Shown here one piece after another: positions 1 through 8,427 of a DNA stretch of 13,638 bases. The notes under the pieces are model-generated. The model was not told the DNA's origin and made no database searches. It saw only the letters and a list, made by a program, of their open reading frames with translations. The stretch is from CAZCBD01 sp964496755 (lineage in GTDB: Bacteria; Bacteroidota; Ignavibacteria; Ignavibacteriales; Melioribacteraceae): assembly GCA_964496755.1 (NCBI GenBank), contig CAZCBD010000063.1, positions 1 to 13,638 on the forward strand. The letters are read 5' to 3'. Numbering within the stretch: the first letter of the stretch is position 1; each line of letters starts with the position of its first letter. The position numbers and the translations under genes are program-made.

Positions 1-43
1 TTTTAATTAAAAAAAACAAAACCGATTTTAATATTTCCTAATT

Positions 44-77
44 AAAAAAAACCTCTGATAAATTTAATATACAGAGG
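44..77 (-). terminator. Rho-independent terminator of serB
   Basis: Read on the minus strand, a 6-bp stem (CCTCTG/CAGAGG, positions 72-77 with 52-57) encloses a 14-base AT loop and is followed by eight Ts (51 down to 44). It lies about 40 bases past the serB stop. On the plus strand the same hairpin is followed by a T-run near 83-91, so it may also stop transcription the other way. The stem is short and the loop large. Confidence 0.7.
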
Positions 78-114
78 CTTAAATTTTTTTTTAATTCATA
101 ATTATTCTTATCAA

Positions 115-1350
115 TTATGCATCTTCATCAATTTCTCTGTCTCTAAAACCAAGTAAATATAGAATTGCATCGAGTCCAATATTCGAAATTGCATTTTTTG
201 CTGATTCTTTAACTTTTGGTTTTGCGTGAAAAGCAATTCCCAGCCCGGCCATTTTTAGCATCGGTAAATCATTTGAACCGTCGCCTACCGCAATTACTTG
301 TTCCAAATGAATATCTTCTTTGAATGCCAATAATTTTACAAATTCAGCTTTTTTATTTCCGTCAACAATATCTCCCAGATGCTTGCCTGTTAATTTTCCA
401 TTTTTAATTTCCAAGTCATTTGCAAAAACGTAATCTACATTTAATTGGTTTTTCAAATGATTTGCAAAGTAAGTGAACCCACCGGAAAGAATTGCGGTTT
501 TGTAACCATATTGTTTTAAAGTCTGAAAAAGTCTTTCGGCACCTTCTGTAATAGGTAAATTATCGGCAATTTCTTTCATAACTTTTTCATCCAATCCTTT
601 CAATAATGCAACTCTTTGTTTAAAACTTTCTGAAAAATCAATTTCACCGCGCATTGCTTTTTCAGTAATTTCGCTAACCTTATTACCAACCCCGGCACGA
701 TGTGCTAATTCGTCAATTACTTCTGTCTGAATTAAAGTTGAATCCATATCAAAACAAATTAGTCTTCTGCTGCGCCTGTAAATATTGTCTTTTTGGAAAG
801 CAATATCCAAGCCGTCTTTTTCAGCAACATCAATAAAATCCTTTTTCATTTCGGCTCTGTTTTTCGGTACTCCTCTAACAGAAATTTCAACCACAGAAGG
901 TTTTATTGAAGATTGATTTTTAGAATTTAATCTTACACGACCCGATAAACGAGTAATGTAATCTATATTTAAATTTTGATTTGCAATAATTGAAGTAATT
1001 TTAGATAAATGTTCCGCCGTTAATTTTTTTGTCATTAAAGTGACAATGTTTCGTTCTTTACCTTCTTCATTAACCCATTTGTTGTACCGAGATTCTTCTA
1101 TCGGTGTGAATTTTACTTTTACTCCCAACTCATATGATTTGAATAAAAGGTCTTTTAAAATTGGGGCGGAGTTTGATTCTTCCGGAACTTCAAACAATAT
1201 TCCTAATCCTAAATCATTATGGATTACGGCTTGGCCAACGTCTAATATATTGACATTGTTTTCTGCGAGTATGCTAGTTAAAGAAGAGGTTACGCCGGCT
1301 CTGTCTTTACCGGAAATATTTAATAGTATGATTTCTTTTTTACTATTCAT
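115..1350 (-). CDS. serB: Phosphoserine phosphatase SerB with two N-terminal ACT domains
   Basis: Cytoplasmic enzyme for the last step of serine synthesis, O-phospho-L-serine to L-serine plus phosphate. The 411-residue product has two ACT-type regulatory domains (about residues 8-80 and 100-170) followed by a HAD-family phosphatase domain. The HAD motifs are all visible: D201-M-D-S-T with the nucleophile and acid/base aspartates, S289-G-G, the conserved Lys region near 335 (GNKKAEF), and G356-DGSND for Mg binding. The length matches the two-ACT SerB form seen in mycobacteria (about 409 residues) rather than the shorter E. coli enzyme. ACT domains commonly bind serine, so feedback control is likely but inferred. 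The ATG at 1350 is preceded by an AAAGAG-like ribosome site. It stands alone, divergent from the gene at 1501. The C-terminal tail after about residue 400 is acidic and unremarkable. Confidence 0.95.
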   Translation of the reverse strand: MNSKKEIILLNISGKDRAGVTSSLTSILAENNVNILDVGQAVIHNDLGLGILFEVPEESNSAPILKDLLFKSYELGVKVKFTPIEESRYNKWVNEEGKERNIVTLMTKKLTAEHLSKITSIIANQNLNIDYITRLSGRVRLNSKNQSSIKPSVVEISVRGVPKNRAEMKKDFIDVAEKDGLDIAFQKDNIYRRSRRLICFDMDSTLIQTEVIDELAHRAGVGNKVSEITEKAMRGEIDFSESFKQRVALLKGLDEKVMKEIADNLPITEGAERLFQTLKQYGYKTAILSGGFTYFANHLKNQLNVDYVFANDLEIKNGKLTGKHLGDIVDGNKKAEFVKLLAFKEDIHLEQVIAVGDGSNDLPMLKMAGLGIAFHAKPKVKESAKNAISNIGLDAILYLLGFRDREIDEDA

Positions 1351-1500
1351 TTTTATAGCTCTTTTGCTTTCTGTATTAAAAATTAAACTTCAAAAATAGC
1401 ACATTAATAAAAAAAATGAAGAAAAAAGTATAAGTGAAAAAAAATAATTAACTTATTAATGATTAAAAAAACATAATTCTAAATTAATATTGGGGGAATA

Positions 1501-2274
1501 ATGAAAAGGAATTTAATTTTCTTTATCGTAGTTATATTTTTAGCTTCAACTATTTATGCTCAAAATAATTCTAAAAAGGATAAAATAATATTTGCCTATG
1601 GTGGTGGTTTTAACCCGACATTTATAAATTATGTGGCAAAACTTACCGGAAAAGAAAAACCGAAAATTTGTTTTCTTCCAACTGCAAGTGCAGATTCACC
1701 TTACGGAATAATTAGATGGTACGATGCATGTAGCGAGCTAAATGTAATACCTTCTGTTGTTCGTGTTTGGATTAGTTCGTATTACGAAAAACTTTCATTC
1801 GAAGAACAATTGTTAAGTGTTGATGCAATTGTTGTTGGCGGAGGGAATACGTTAAATATGATGGCTATTTGGAAGGCACAAGGAATTGATACCGTTTTAG
1901 CAAAGGCTTATGATAATGGAATTGTTTTGGCCGGTGGAAGTGCAGGTTCGCTTTGTTGGTTTGTTGAAGGAACTACAGATTCTCGCCCCAAGAAATTAAC
2001 AACTGTAAAAGGACTTGGGTTTTTAAATTATAGCCACTCTCCGCATTATTCCAGCGAGAAATTTAGGAGACCGCTATATCAAAAAATGATTGCTAACGGG
2101 GAATTTATATCCGGATATGCAATTGATAATAAAGCGGGTGTTGTTTTTAAAAACGGAAAATACTTTAAGGCTATATCATTGAGTGAAAAAGATAAAGCAT
2201 ATTTTGTTAGGGTTCAAGACAATAAAGTAGTTGAAGATGAATTAAAAATTGAAATAATTAAACAAAGTCATTGA
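1501..2274 (+). CDS. Exported peptidase family S51 (peptidase E-like) protein
   Basis: A 257-residue protein with an N-terminal signal peptide (basic start, hydrophobic residues 5-18, likely cleavage A20|Q21). The mature part has the class-I glutamine-amidotransferase-like fold of family S51: an early AYGGGFNP stretch, the GGGNTLNM motif near 117, the nucleophile elbow G145-G-S147-A-G and a conserved SPHY motif with H182. Ser147 and His182 are the probable catalytic pair. Family members are aspartyl dipeptidases (peptidase E) or cyanophycinases; which substrate applies here cannot be told. Most peptidase E proteins are cytoplasmic, so the signal peptide is notable. A strong GGGGGA ribosome site (1492-1497) fixes the ATG. 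The next gene starts about 100 bases downstream on the same strand and also encodes an exported hydrolase; no terminator is visible between them, so co-transcription is possible. Confidence 0.85.
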   Translation: MKRNLIFFIVVIFLASTIYAQNNSKKDKIIFAYGGGFNPTFINYVAKLTGKEKPKICFLPTASADSPYGIIRWYDACSELNVIPSVVRVWISSYYEKLSFEEQLLSVDAIVVGGGNTLNMMAIWKAQGIDTVLAKAYDNGIVLAGGSAGSLCWFVEGTTDSRPKKLTTVKGLGFLNYSHSPHYSSEKFRRPLYQKMIANGEFISGYAIDNKAGVVFKNGKYFKAISLSEKDKAYFVRVQDNKVVEDELKIEIIKQSH

Positions 2275-2376
2275 TAATGTGGAATTTTTATACCAAATTG
2301 GATATGTGATTACTGCTTTTTTTTATTATGTATTCACAAATTTAATTGTTTTAGTACTTATAAAAAGGGGAGACTT

Positions 2377-3485
2377 ATGAGTAAGTTATGCAAAATAATT
2401 TTAATCGGATTATTTTTAGTGTTTGTTACATCAAATTTTGCTCAAACAACAAATGAAAAATTAGAAAAAAAAATTAATCAACTGCAAAAGTACAATGAAA
2501 ATCTACGGCACAGATTAGATGTTTTGGAAAAACAAAATGATGATGCTATTTGGTATTTGAGACTGAAAGATGCTGCCTTTGTCGATAAAATCTACATTTG
2601 TGGTCCGCCGTCAGTAAAAAATTACAAAAATAAAACTGCAATGGGTAGAAACAATCCAACAAAATTCTGGACTTACGTTTTTATTCCTAAAAATTTTGAT
2701 CAAAACAAAAAGTATCCTTTAATAGTATTTCCGCATGGAGGAGTTCATGGTGATTTATCAACTTATTATGTGCACATAATAAAAGAATTGATGTATCAGG
2801 GTTATGTTGTAGTTGCACCGGAATACAGAGGAAGTACCGGTTATGGTAAAGGTCATTATATGAAAATTGATTACGGTGGCTTGGAAATTGAAGATGTTTA
2901 TGCAGCTAAAAATCATATGATTGAAAATTATGATATTGTTGATGCAGATCGTGTTGGTATGATTGGCTGGAGTCATGGCGGCTTAATTACATTAATGAAC
3001 ATTTTTAATCATCCCGATGATTTTAAAGTTGCCTTTGCCGGTGTTCCGGTTAGTGATTTAATTGCAAGAATGGGTTATGCAACCGATGGTTATAGAAAAT
3101 TATATTCTGCAGATTATCATATTGGTAAAACTGCTCGTGAAGATGTTGAAGAATACAAAAGACGTTCTCCGGCTTGGAATACTCATAAATTTCAAAATAC
3201 TCCGTTACTAATTCACACTAATACTATTGATGACGATGTAAATGTTTTAGAAGTTCAACATTTGATTAAAAGTTTGAAGGCAGACGGGAAAAAATTCGAA
3301 TACAAAATTTTCGAAAATATTCCCGGAGGACATTCATTTGATAGAATCGATACAAAAATAGGCAGAACTATNNNNNNNNNNGAACTATAAGGTTAAAAAT
3401 CTGGAAGTTTTTATCGAAATATTTACATCCTAACAATCCTATTACATCTTTAAAAGAAATGCAAAAAGCTGCCTATTATAAATAG
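2377..3485 (+). CDS. Exported S9-family (prolyl oligopeptidase-like) serine hydrolase, interrupted by an assembly gap
   Basis: Signal peptide of about 22 residues (cleavage A22|Q23), a predicted coiled coil at about 25-55 with leucines in heptad-like spacing (the LEKKINQLQ region), then an alpha/beta-hydrolase domain of the S9 type without a beta-propeller. Catalytic residues are visible: HGG oxyanion region near 120, nucleophile G197-W-S199-H-G-G, acid D285 or D286 before DV, and G-G-H319-S-F. As deposited, the frame stops at 3390 just after ten Ns. Seven bases before the Ns (3365-3371) are identical to seven after them (3382-3388). Merging these copies gives a continuous frame of 363 residues ending in AAYYK and a TAG at 3483-3485, with the C-terminal helix expected of this fold. 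A strong AAGGGGAG ribosome site (2365-2372) precedes the ATG. Whether it is a peptidase or an esterase is open. Confidence 0.85.
3372..3381. other. Assembly gap (10 Ns), probably an unmerged contig overlap
   Basis: Ten Ns sit inside the S9 hydrolase gene. The seven bases gaactat end the left contig (3365-3371) and begin the right contig (3382-3388). Removing 17 bases (the Ns plus one copy) restores the reading frame exactly. This makes a scaffolding artefact with no missing sequence the simplest explanation, so the gene should not be called a pseudogene. Confidence 0.85.
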
Positions 3486-3514
3486 TAATCAGAATAATTT
3501 TAACTTAAAATATT

Positions 3515-3543
3515 AAGCCTCGAATATATCGAGGCTTTTTTAT
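3515..3543 (+). terminator. Rho-independent terminator after the S9 hydrolase gene
   Basis: An 8-bp perfect stem (AGCCTCGA at 3516-3523 with TCGAGGCT at 3529-3536) encloses an ATATA loop and runs directly into a T-tract. It lies between the plus-strand hydrolase gene and the convergent minus-strand gene ending at 3550. On the minus strand the following T-run is interrupted (TTAATATTTT), so it may work weakly in that direction too. Confidence 0.85.
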
Positions 3544-3549
3544 TTAATC

Positions 3550-5901
3550 TTAAAAGAAAATGGCTGATGATATTTTATAATTGAATTCTTTAAATGAATT
3601 GTAAATTACATCAAATCTTAATAATCCGAGAATTCTTGAAATACCAAGATTTGCTTCCCAGTACATTTTGTTTTGCTTATAAAAAGAAGGAGTAAGAGAA
3701 TCACTCCAAGTTTTGTTGATCGTAAATCCTGTTAATATTTCAATGAAACGATCACTCAGAAAGTCAATTCCCAATCCCTGAAAAATTATCGAACGCCAAT
3801 TATGTTCAATTTGAAATGTTAGCAACTTATTGCCTCTGAACCTGTAATCCGATAGCCCTTTTAATGTGCTGTTAGGTGCATAGCTTCCGTATGAAAACAG
3901 GGGAGAAAAATTGTGTTGCAAACCATAGTTTCCACTAATTATTCCGGTATGCATACTAATCAATAAATAGGGTGCAATAAATAATTCCTTATAAAATGTT
4001 GGCATTCTATATTGCCCGAATATTTCAAGTCTTTTATAATTAAAATCACTATTAAAAGTCTTATCGGAATAATCAAAGTTTATGATTAAACCGTTTTCTG
4101 GGCGTAATTGAAATTCGAAAGGATTTTTTCCAATGAGAATTTTGGCGGACAAGTAATTATCTGTACCGTTTGCAACATTAGGATTTATTCTTCGATAAGA
4201 TTTTGGTGTAAATATACTTTGCTGGCTTATTAAAGGTAAGTTATTATATTTTCTTGAAGTAAAGGCAATGGAATAATTATAATTCTTGTTTTCCTTTTTC
4301 AATTGAAAGGAGAAGCCTTTTTGCCATGTATAATTAAATTGATCATTAAATCCCAAGGTTGAATTTATGGATCTAATTAGGCTTCCCGACGGATCAAAAC
4401 TATTCCAAATGAAAATATCATTAAAATATTTCAACCTTAATTTATTAAAAAGTTTTAAGTCTGAATTAAATGTTAATAAAGTGTTACCGTATATTTTTTT
4501 ATTACCGAAAGCATATTTAATTGAAAAATCCAAATTAAATTTTTTGTTAAATAAATCTTTATTGTATTTAATACCCGCCATTATTCCGGAAATTTTAGTG
4601 TTATCAAAGTCAAGATACCGGAATGCATTGGAAAGAAAAGAATTCGATTTTTTTTGGTTCTCTACGTTGTTATTTATTTTCACCAATGAGGCAAGCGCTC
4701 CTTTGGGCTTGATTAATTTGTCTAATGTTTTTGTGCTATCTAATGACTTATATGCAATCTTTTCACTATTGGAAAGTGGAATTTTTCTAAGTCTGGAAAT
4801 TTCTATCTGATTTAATTCAATATAAGATTCCTTTTTATTCTTTTTTTCTTCTATTGGTGGGGGATTCTTAATTGAATCCGGTATCTCAACATTTATTGTG
4901 TATTGATTAACAGCAGTTAAACGTTTAAATGATATTTTATCAAATTTTAATAATTCGGCTAAATTCATTTTGAAACTACCGGATGATTTTATGAAATTCG
5001 GTAACCAATAGTTGGAATATTTACTTAAAGTTTGTTCAAAGTCTATTTTTATATCATTAATAAAAACAAAGCGTACACCTTTGTTTGCTTTAAGATTAAC
5101 GCCAACCAAATTATAGTTATTTCCTTCTATGTTAATAAAGCCCTTTAATAAAGGTTGGATTTCCGATTTAGGGATTACCTGTATTTTATAAATTAGGTTT
5201 GCATCTTTTCCGTAAGTACCTACTAATTTAAAATCATAGTAATCAAAACTGTTTTTGTAAAGAGGTAAATAAACCTTATTTAAAAGTAACATTAAAGAAT
5301 CGGCAGAGAAATCAATAAAAAATCTATTTGTAAATTCCACATTCCCTCTGCCGGTTTTTTTTCTGTTTTCTGTAACTGCGGAATATATTAATTTTTCTTT
5401 GAACCAATCTGGGCTTTCAAAAAAGCCTTCACTAATATTTTCTTCAACGGAAATAATAGTGTCTTTAGAAGACATTACATTTCGGGTGTATGCTTCATAT
5501 TTATAGCTTTTTAATCCTTTTCGATTTATTTCTTTTCTTTTAATTGCTTCGCGAATAATTGAATATGCCGGATCTTCTTCTGCAGAAACTACAATTTCGG
5601 AAAGATAAAGGTCCTTTAATTTTAAGCTTAAAGTAATTGTTTGGTTAGAAACAATATTTACTTTAATTGAATCGGGTTCATAACTTAAGTGCGAGATAAT
5701 AAATGTATAAACACCCTTTTTTAGTTTAAACTTGAAACAACCATCTAAATTACTAACAGTTCCTTTAGTTGTTCCTTTTATCAAAATTGAAGCAAATTGA
5801 ATAGGGGTGTTTGTTGATTTGTCTATTAACTTTCCCGAAATTTCATATTTTTGCGAAAATGCTAAACAACTAAATAAAATTAATATGATTATTTTTTTCA
5901 T
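3550..5901 (-). CDS. DUF5686 outer-membrane protein with carboxypeptidase-regulatory-like domain
   Basis: Large envelope protein of 783 residues from the chosen start. Order: signal peptide (residues 1-16, cleavage S16|Q17), a carboxypeptidase-D-regulatory-like beta-sandwich at about 20-100 (ISGKLIDKSTNTPIQFAS start, GTTKGTVSNLDG turn), the conserved YSIIREAIKRK helix that opens the DUF5686 region, then a long stretch of alternating polar and aromatic strands ending in a terminal Phe, as in outer-membrane beta-barrels. The family is typical of Bacteroidota and has no settled function; location in the outer membrane is inferred from the strand pattern and C-terminal Phe. A GTG at 5910 is in frame upstream, but the ATG at 5901 directly begins a standard MKK signal peptide and is preferred. 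It stands alone between a convergent neighbour (S9 gene) and a divergent one (GNAT gene). Confidence 0.85.
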   Translation of the reverse strand: MKKIIILILFSCLAFSQKYEISGKLIDKSTNTPIQFASILIKGTTKGTVSNLDGCFKFKLKKGVYTFIISHLSYEPDSIKVNIVSNQTITLSLKLKDLYLSEIVVSAEEDPAYSIIREAIKRKEINRKGLKSYKYEAYTRNVMSSKDTIISVEENISEGFFESPDWFKEKLIYSAVTENRKKTGRGNVEFTNRFFIDFSADSLMLLLNKVYLPLYKNSFDYYDFKLVGTYGKDANLIYKIQVIPKSEIQPLLKGFINIEGNNYNLVGVNLKANKGVRFVFINDIKIDFEQTLSKYSNYWLPNFIKSSGSFKMNLAELLKFDKISFKRLTAVNQYTINVEIPDSIKNPPPIEEKKNKKESYIELNQIEISRLRKIPLSNSEKIAYKSLDSTKTLDKLIKPKGALASLVKINNNVENQKKSNSFLSNAFRYLDFDNTKISGIMAGIKYNKDLFNKKFNLDFSIKYAFGNKKIYGNTLLTFNSDLKLFNKLRLKYFNDIFIWNSFDPSGSLIRSINSTLGFNDQFNYTWQKGFSFQLKKENKNYNYSIAFTSRKYNNLPLISQQSIFTPKSYRRINPNVANGTDNYLSAKILIGKNPFEFQLRPENGLIINFDYSDKTFNSDFNYKRLEIFGQYRMPTFYKELFIAPYLLISMHTGIISGNYGLQHNFSPLFSYGSYAPNSTLKGLSDYRFRGNKLLTFQIEHNWRSIIFQGLGIDFLSDRFIEILTGFTINKTWSDSLTPSFYKQNKMYWEANLGISRILGLLRFDVIYNSFKEFNYKISSAIFF

Positions 5902-5978
5902 AAAACCCACTATTATTGTTGAAAAGTATTATACGAATACAAATTAATAAATGTTTCAATAAAACAATTTAAAATAAA

Positions 5979-6431
5979 ATGATAAAAGAACACGACGAAA
6001 TAATTATTCGAGAAATGCTGATTGAGGATTATAATCAACTAATAGAACTTTTTAAAACAACAGACGGGATAACAGTAAGAGAAGCGGATTCTTATGAAAA
6101 CACAAAAAAATATCTAACTAGTAACCCGTGGTTAAGTTTTGTTGCAGTACTTAAAAGTAAGATTATTGGTTGTTCAATGGCCGGGTATGATGGAAGAAGA
6201 GAATATTTACAACATGTTTTGGTAAAGCCTGAATATAGACAGAAGGGGATTGGGGGAAAATTGCTTCAAGCTTCAATAAATGAACTTAAAAATATTGGAA
6301 TTTCAAAAACTCATTTATTTGTGTTGAAAAAAAATAAAATAGGAAATAAATTTTGGAAAAACAGGGGGTGGACAGAAAGAGAAGATATAAACACATTTTC
6401 ATTTAATTCAAGTTCAAACAAAAATATTTAA
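5979..6431 (+). CDS. GNAT-family N-acetyltransferase
   Basis: A 150-residue single-domain protein of the GNAT fold, which transfers an acetyl group from acetyl-CoA to an amine. The opening IIIREMLIEDYNQLIEL matches the first strand and helix of the fold. The acetyl-CoA pyrophosphate loop is R87-Q-K-G-I-G92-G, preceded by HVLVKPEY and followed by helix alpha-3. The late segment with FWKNRGW is the usual beta-6/alpha-4 region (a GF/GW after N-x-x-A/F-W). The substrate is unknown; many similar short GNATs modify small molecules or protein N termini. The start has no recognisable Shine-Dalgarno sequence, unlike several neighbours, so translation initiation here probably relies on an unstructured AT-rich leader. 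It is divergent from the DUF5686 gene, with about 77 bases between the starts. Confidence 0.85.
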   Translation: MIKEHDEIIIREMLIEDYNQLIELFKTTDGITVREADSYENTKKYLTSNPWLSFVAVLKSKIIGCSMAGYDGRREYLQHVLVKPEYRQKGIGGKLLQASINELKNIGISKTHLFVLKKNKIGNKFWKNRGWTEREDINTFSFNSSSNKNI

Positions 6432-6452
6432 GGAGCCGAAAAAATCGGCTCC
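6432..6452. terminator. Shared hairpin terminator between convergent genes
   Basis: A perfect 8-bp stem (GGAGCCGA at 6432-6439, TCGGCTCC at 6445-6452) with an A5 loop sits one base after the GNAT stop and eight bases past the pepF stop on the other strand. Both flanks are AT-rich but have only interrupted T-runs (TTTATTTTTT on plus, TTAAATATTTTT on minus). It probably serves both genes; strength is uncertain. Confidence 0.75.
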
Positions 6453-6459
6453 GGGTAAT

Positions 6460-8349
6460 TTATTTTTTATTAATAATTTCTTCAATCATATCCATAACAC
6501 GATTCATTTTTGCCATAGTTAAATCAAATGCTTCGGAAGATAATGGATCAATGCCTGCTTTTTTTATTAGATTTATTGGATAATCTGATGCACCACCTTT
6601 TAATATTTCAAAATATTTATCTACTGCGGGTTTTCCTTCTTTGATAATTTTTTCAGCAAATGCAGTAGCATAAATCAAAGAGGTTGAATACTGATAAACG
6701 TAATAATTATAACCGAGGAAATGAGGAATATATGCCCATTCATTTGCTATATGCGGGTCAACGATGCAAACTCCTTTATCGTGGCCGTAATATTTTTTTA
6801 CTATATCGTAATAAATTTGACTTATTGTTTCGCCAGTCATTGGTTCACCCTTTTCAATTCTGGAGTGCACTTCCAATTCAAATTCAGCAAAAGATGCTTG
6901 GCGAAAAATTGTTGTTCTAATCATTTCTAAATATGACCCGAGCAAATACATTTTTTCTTCGTCATTCTTAGCATGCTGAACCATATAATGATTTAGAATA
7001 TTTTCATTTGTTGTTGATGCAATTTCCGCAACAAATGTTGCATAGTCGGAATTAATAAAGGGTTGCGTTTTATTTGAAAAATAACTGTGCATAGTATGAC
7101 CCATTTCATGAGCAAGAGTTGAAACGGATTCATAATCGCCTGTCCAATTTAACAAAATGTAGGGATGGTAATCATATGCTGCACCGGATGAATAAGCACC
7201 ACTGCGTTTTCCAACATTCGGTAAATAATCAATCCATCTTTCATCAAATGCTCGTTGCACGGTTTTTATATATTCTTTCCCGAGTGGTTTTAAAACTGTG
7301 GTTAATATTTTTTGTCCCTCTTCAATAGAAAATTTCATGTCAACTTTTTTAACAATGGGAGTGTATAAATCGTAATAATGTAACTGATTAATTCCCAGCA
7401 ATTTTTTCTTGATTTTCAAAGCTCTATGTAATGTTGGTAAGTTTTTGTGAATTTGATCCAAAAGATTTGTGTAAACAGATACAGGAATATTGTTAGCATT
7501 CAAAGAAGATTCTAAGGCTGAACTATATTTTCTGGCTTTTGCAAAAAACCAATCGGTTTTTAATTTGCCTACAAAATTAGCACCCAGGGTATTTATGAAT
7601 TTACCATAATTTTCAAAAAGAGCCTTGAATATTTTTTTTCTGTCTTTTCTATTTTGTGTAGAGCGATATCTCACATAAGTAGAGGCATCCAATTCAATTT
7701 CAGTACCGTTTTCTAATTTTACTTTTGCGTTGGGTTTTTCAGCATTATCAAAAATACTGTAAACATTTTCTTGTGAACCCGATAGCATTCCGGCCATTGC
7801 TAATAATGCTTCTTCTTTTTTTGAAAGTGTATGTGCTTTCAATCGTTGGATATTTTCAACAAACATTTTAAAAGTTGATAATTCCGGTTTTTCGGAAAAG
7901 AATTTTTTTATTGTTCGAGAAGGTATTTCCAATATCTCGGGGGTTAAAAAAGAAGAAGCTTCCGAAAATTTTGTGCCCAACACATCCGCCTCTAAAGCTA
8001 ATTTCTGATTTTTGCTAATATTTAAATCTTGGTCACGTAATCGGGAAGCATAATCCGAAACGAGATAGAATTTTTTTAATGCATCGGAAAAAGTAGTTAG
8101 AGCTTGAAATAAAATATCCGAATTATCGGAAAGATGACCTTTAAATGAAGCTAATTTAGTTAAAGCTTTTTCCAATTTAACTTTGTCTGCTTTCCATTCT
8201 TTTGTACTCTTATAAATAGGTGTTAAGTCCCATTTATATTTTTCAGGAATTTCATTTCGTGATTTTGTTTGCGAAATTCCCACATTAATAAGCATCAATA
8301 AGATTGTAAAGAAAATAATTATTTTTGAAAATAAAGATTTTTTTTCCAT
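6460..8349 (-). CDS. pepF: Exported oligoendopeptidase F (M3 family zinc metallopeptidase)
   Basis: Zinc peptidase that cleaves medium-length oligopeptides. Numbering from the first in-frame ATG (8352), the zinc site is H415-E416-M-G-H419 with the third ligand E443 in FVAEIAST, and downstream lies the substrate-binding YYVYQYSTS stretch. The domain order (PepF N-terminal helical domain, then the M3 catalytic domain) and the length (about 630) fit the family. Unlike the classical cytoplasmic PepF of Lactococcus, it begins with a basic run, a hydrophobic segment (residues 11-26) and a likely cleavage at S27|Q28, so it should be exported to the periplasm. Two adjacent ATGs exist; the AAAGGGAG ribosome site is only 2 bases from the first but 5 from the second (8349), so 8349 is preferred. 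A TAnnTTTG promoter lies just upstream. Confidence 0.93.
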   Translation of the reverse strand: MEKKSLFSKIIIFFTILLMLINVGISQTKSRNEIPEKYKWDLTPIYKSTKEWKADKVKLEKALTKLASFKGHLSDNSDILFQALTTFSDALKKFYLVSDYASRLRDQDLNISKNQKLALEADVLGTKFSEASSFLTPEILEIPSRTIKKFFSEKPELSTFKMFVENIQRLKAHTLSKKEEALLAMAGMLSGSQENVYSIFDNAEKPNAKVKLENGTEIELDASTYVRYRSTQNRKDRKKIFKALFENYGKFINTLGANFVGKLKTDWFFAKARKYSSALESSLNANNIPVSVYTNLLDQIHKNLPTLHRALKIKKKLLGINQLHYYDLYTPIVKKVDMKFSIEEGQKILTTVLKPLGKEYIKTVQRAFDERWIDYLPNVGKRSGAYSSGAAYDYHPYILLNWTGDYESVSTLAHEMGHTMHSYFSNKTQPFINSDYATFVAEIASTTNENILNHYMVQHAKNDEEKMYLLGSYLEMIRTTIFRQASFAEFELEVHSRIEKGEPMTGETISQIYYDIVKKYYGHDKGVCIVDPHIANEWAYIPHFLGYNYYVYQYSTSLIYATAFAEKIIKEGKPAVDKYFEILKGGASDYPINLIKKAGIDPLSSEAFDLTMAKMNRVMDMIEEIINKK

Positions 8350-8354
8350 CATAA

Positions 8355-8362
8355 CTCCCTTT
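8355..8362 (-). promoter_or_regulatory. Shine-Dalgarno site of pepF that decides between two ATGs
   Basis: On the minus strand AAAGGGAG is followed by TT-ATG-ATG. Spacing is 2 bases to the first ATG and 5 to the second, so the second is the more plausible start. Confidence 0.65.
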
Positions 8363-8377
8363 AATTTATTTATGAAA

Positions 8378-8410
8378 CAAAATTAGTAATTAATTTTCTT
8401 AAATTTCCAA
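8378..8410 (-). promoter_or_regulatory. Probable Bacteroidota-type promoter of pepF
   Basis: On the minus strand a TTG (8410-8408) is followed after 22 bases by TAATTTTG (8385-8378), an exact TAnnTTTG match to the Bacteroidota -7 element. The spacing is within the 17-23 range used in this phylum. It predicts a short leader of about 20-25 bases before the pepF start. The region is AT-rich, so a chance match is possible. Confidence 0.45.
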
Positions 8411-8427
8411 TTAAAATTTTGGAAGTT

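Noticed and set aside
1391..1398. TATTTTTG on the minus strand upstream of serB, matching TAnnTTTG.
   Set aside because: No TTG at a suitable distance upstream, and the region is so AT-rich that the match may be chance.
1040..1399. 119-codon plus-strand frame over the 5' part of serB.
   Set aside because: Antisense shadow of serB; no ribosome site and no recognisable domain.
2275..2376. Search for a terminator or promoter between the S51 and S9 genes.
   Set aside because: Only a trivial CCAA/TTGG inverted repeat with a one-base loop and a T-run; no convincing hairpin or TAnnTTTG element.
3372..3390. S9 gene read as a pseudogene ending at 3390.
   Set aside because: The stop arises only from the arbitrary N-run length; merging the 7-base duplicated ends restores the frame.
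4367..4810. 147-codon plus-strand frame inside the DUF5686 gene.
   Set aside because: Antisense to a well-supported gene, with composition expected of a reverse-strand shadow.
5862..5901. Possible lipoprotein signal (LFSC) in the DUF5686 protein.
   Set aside because: Phe at -2 is a poor lipobox, and the sequence continues to a normal S|Q cleavage site; the protein also looks like a beta-barrel.
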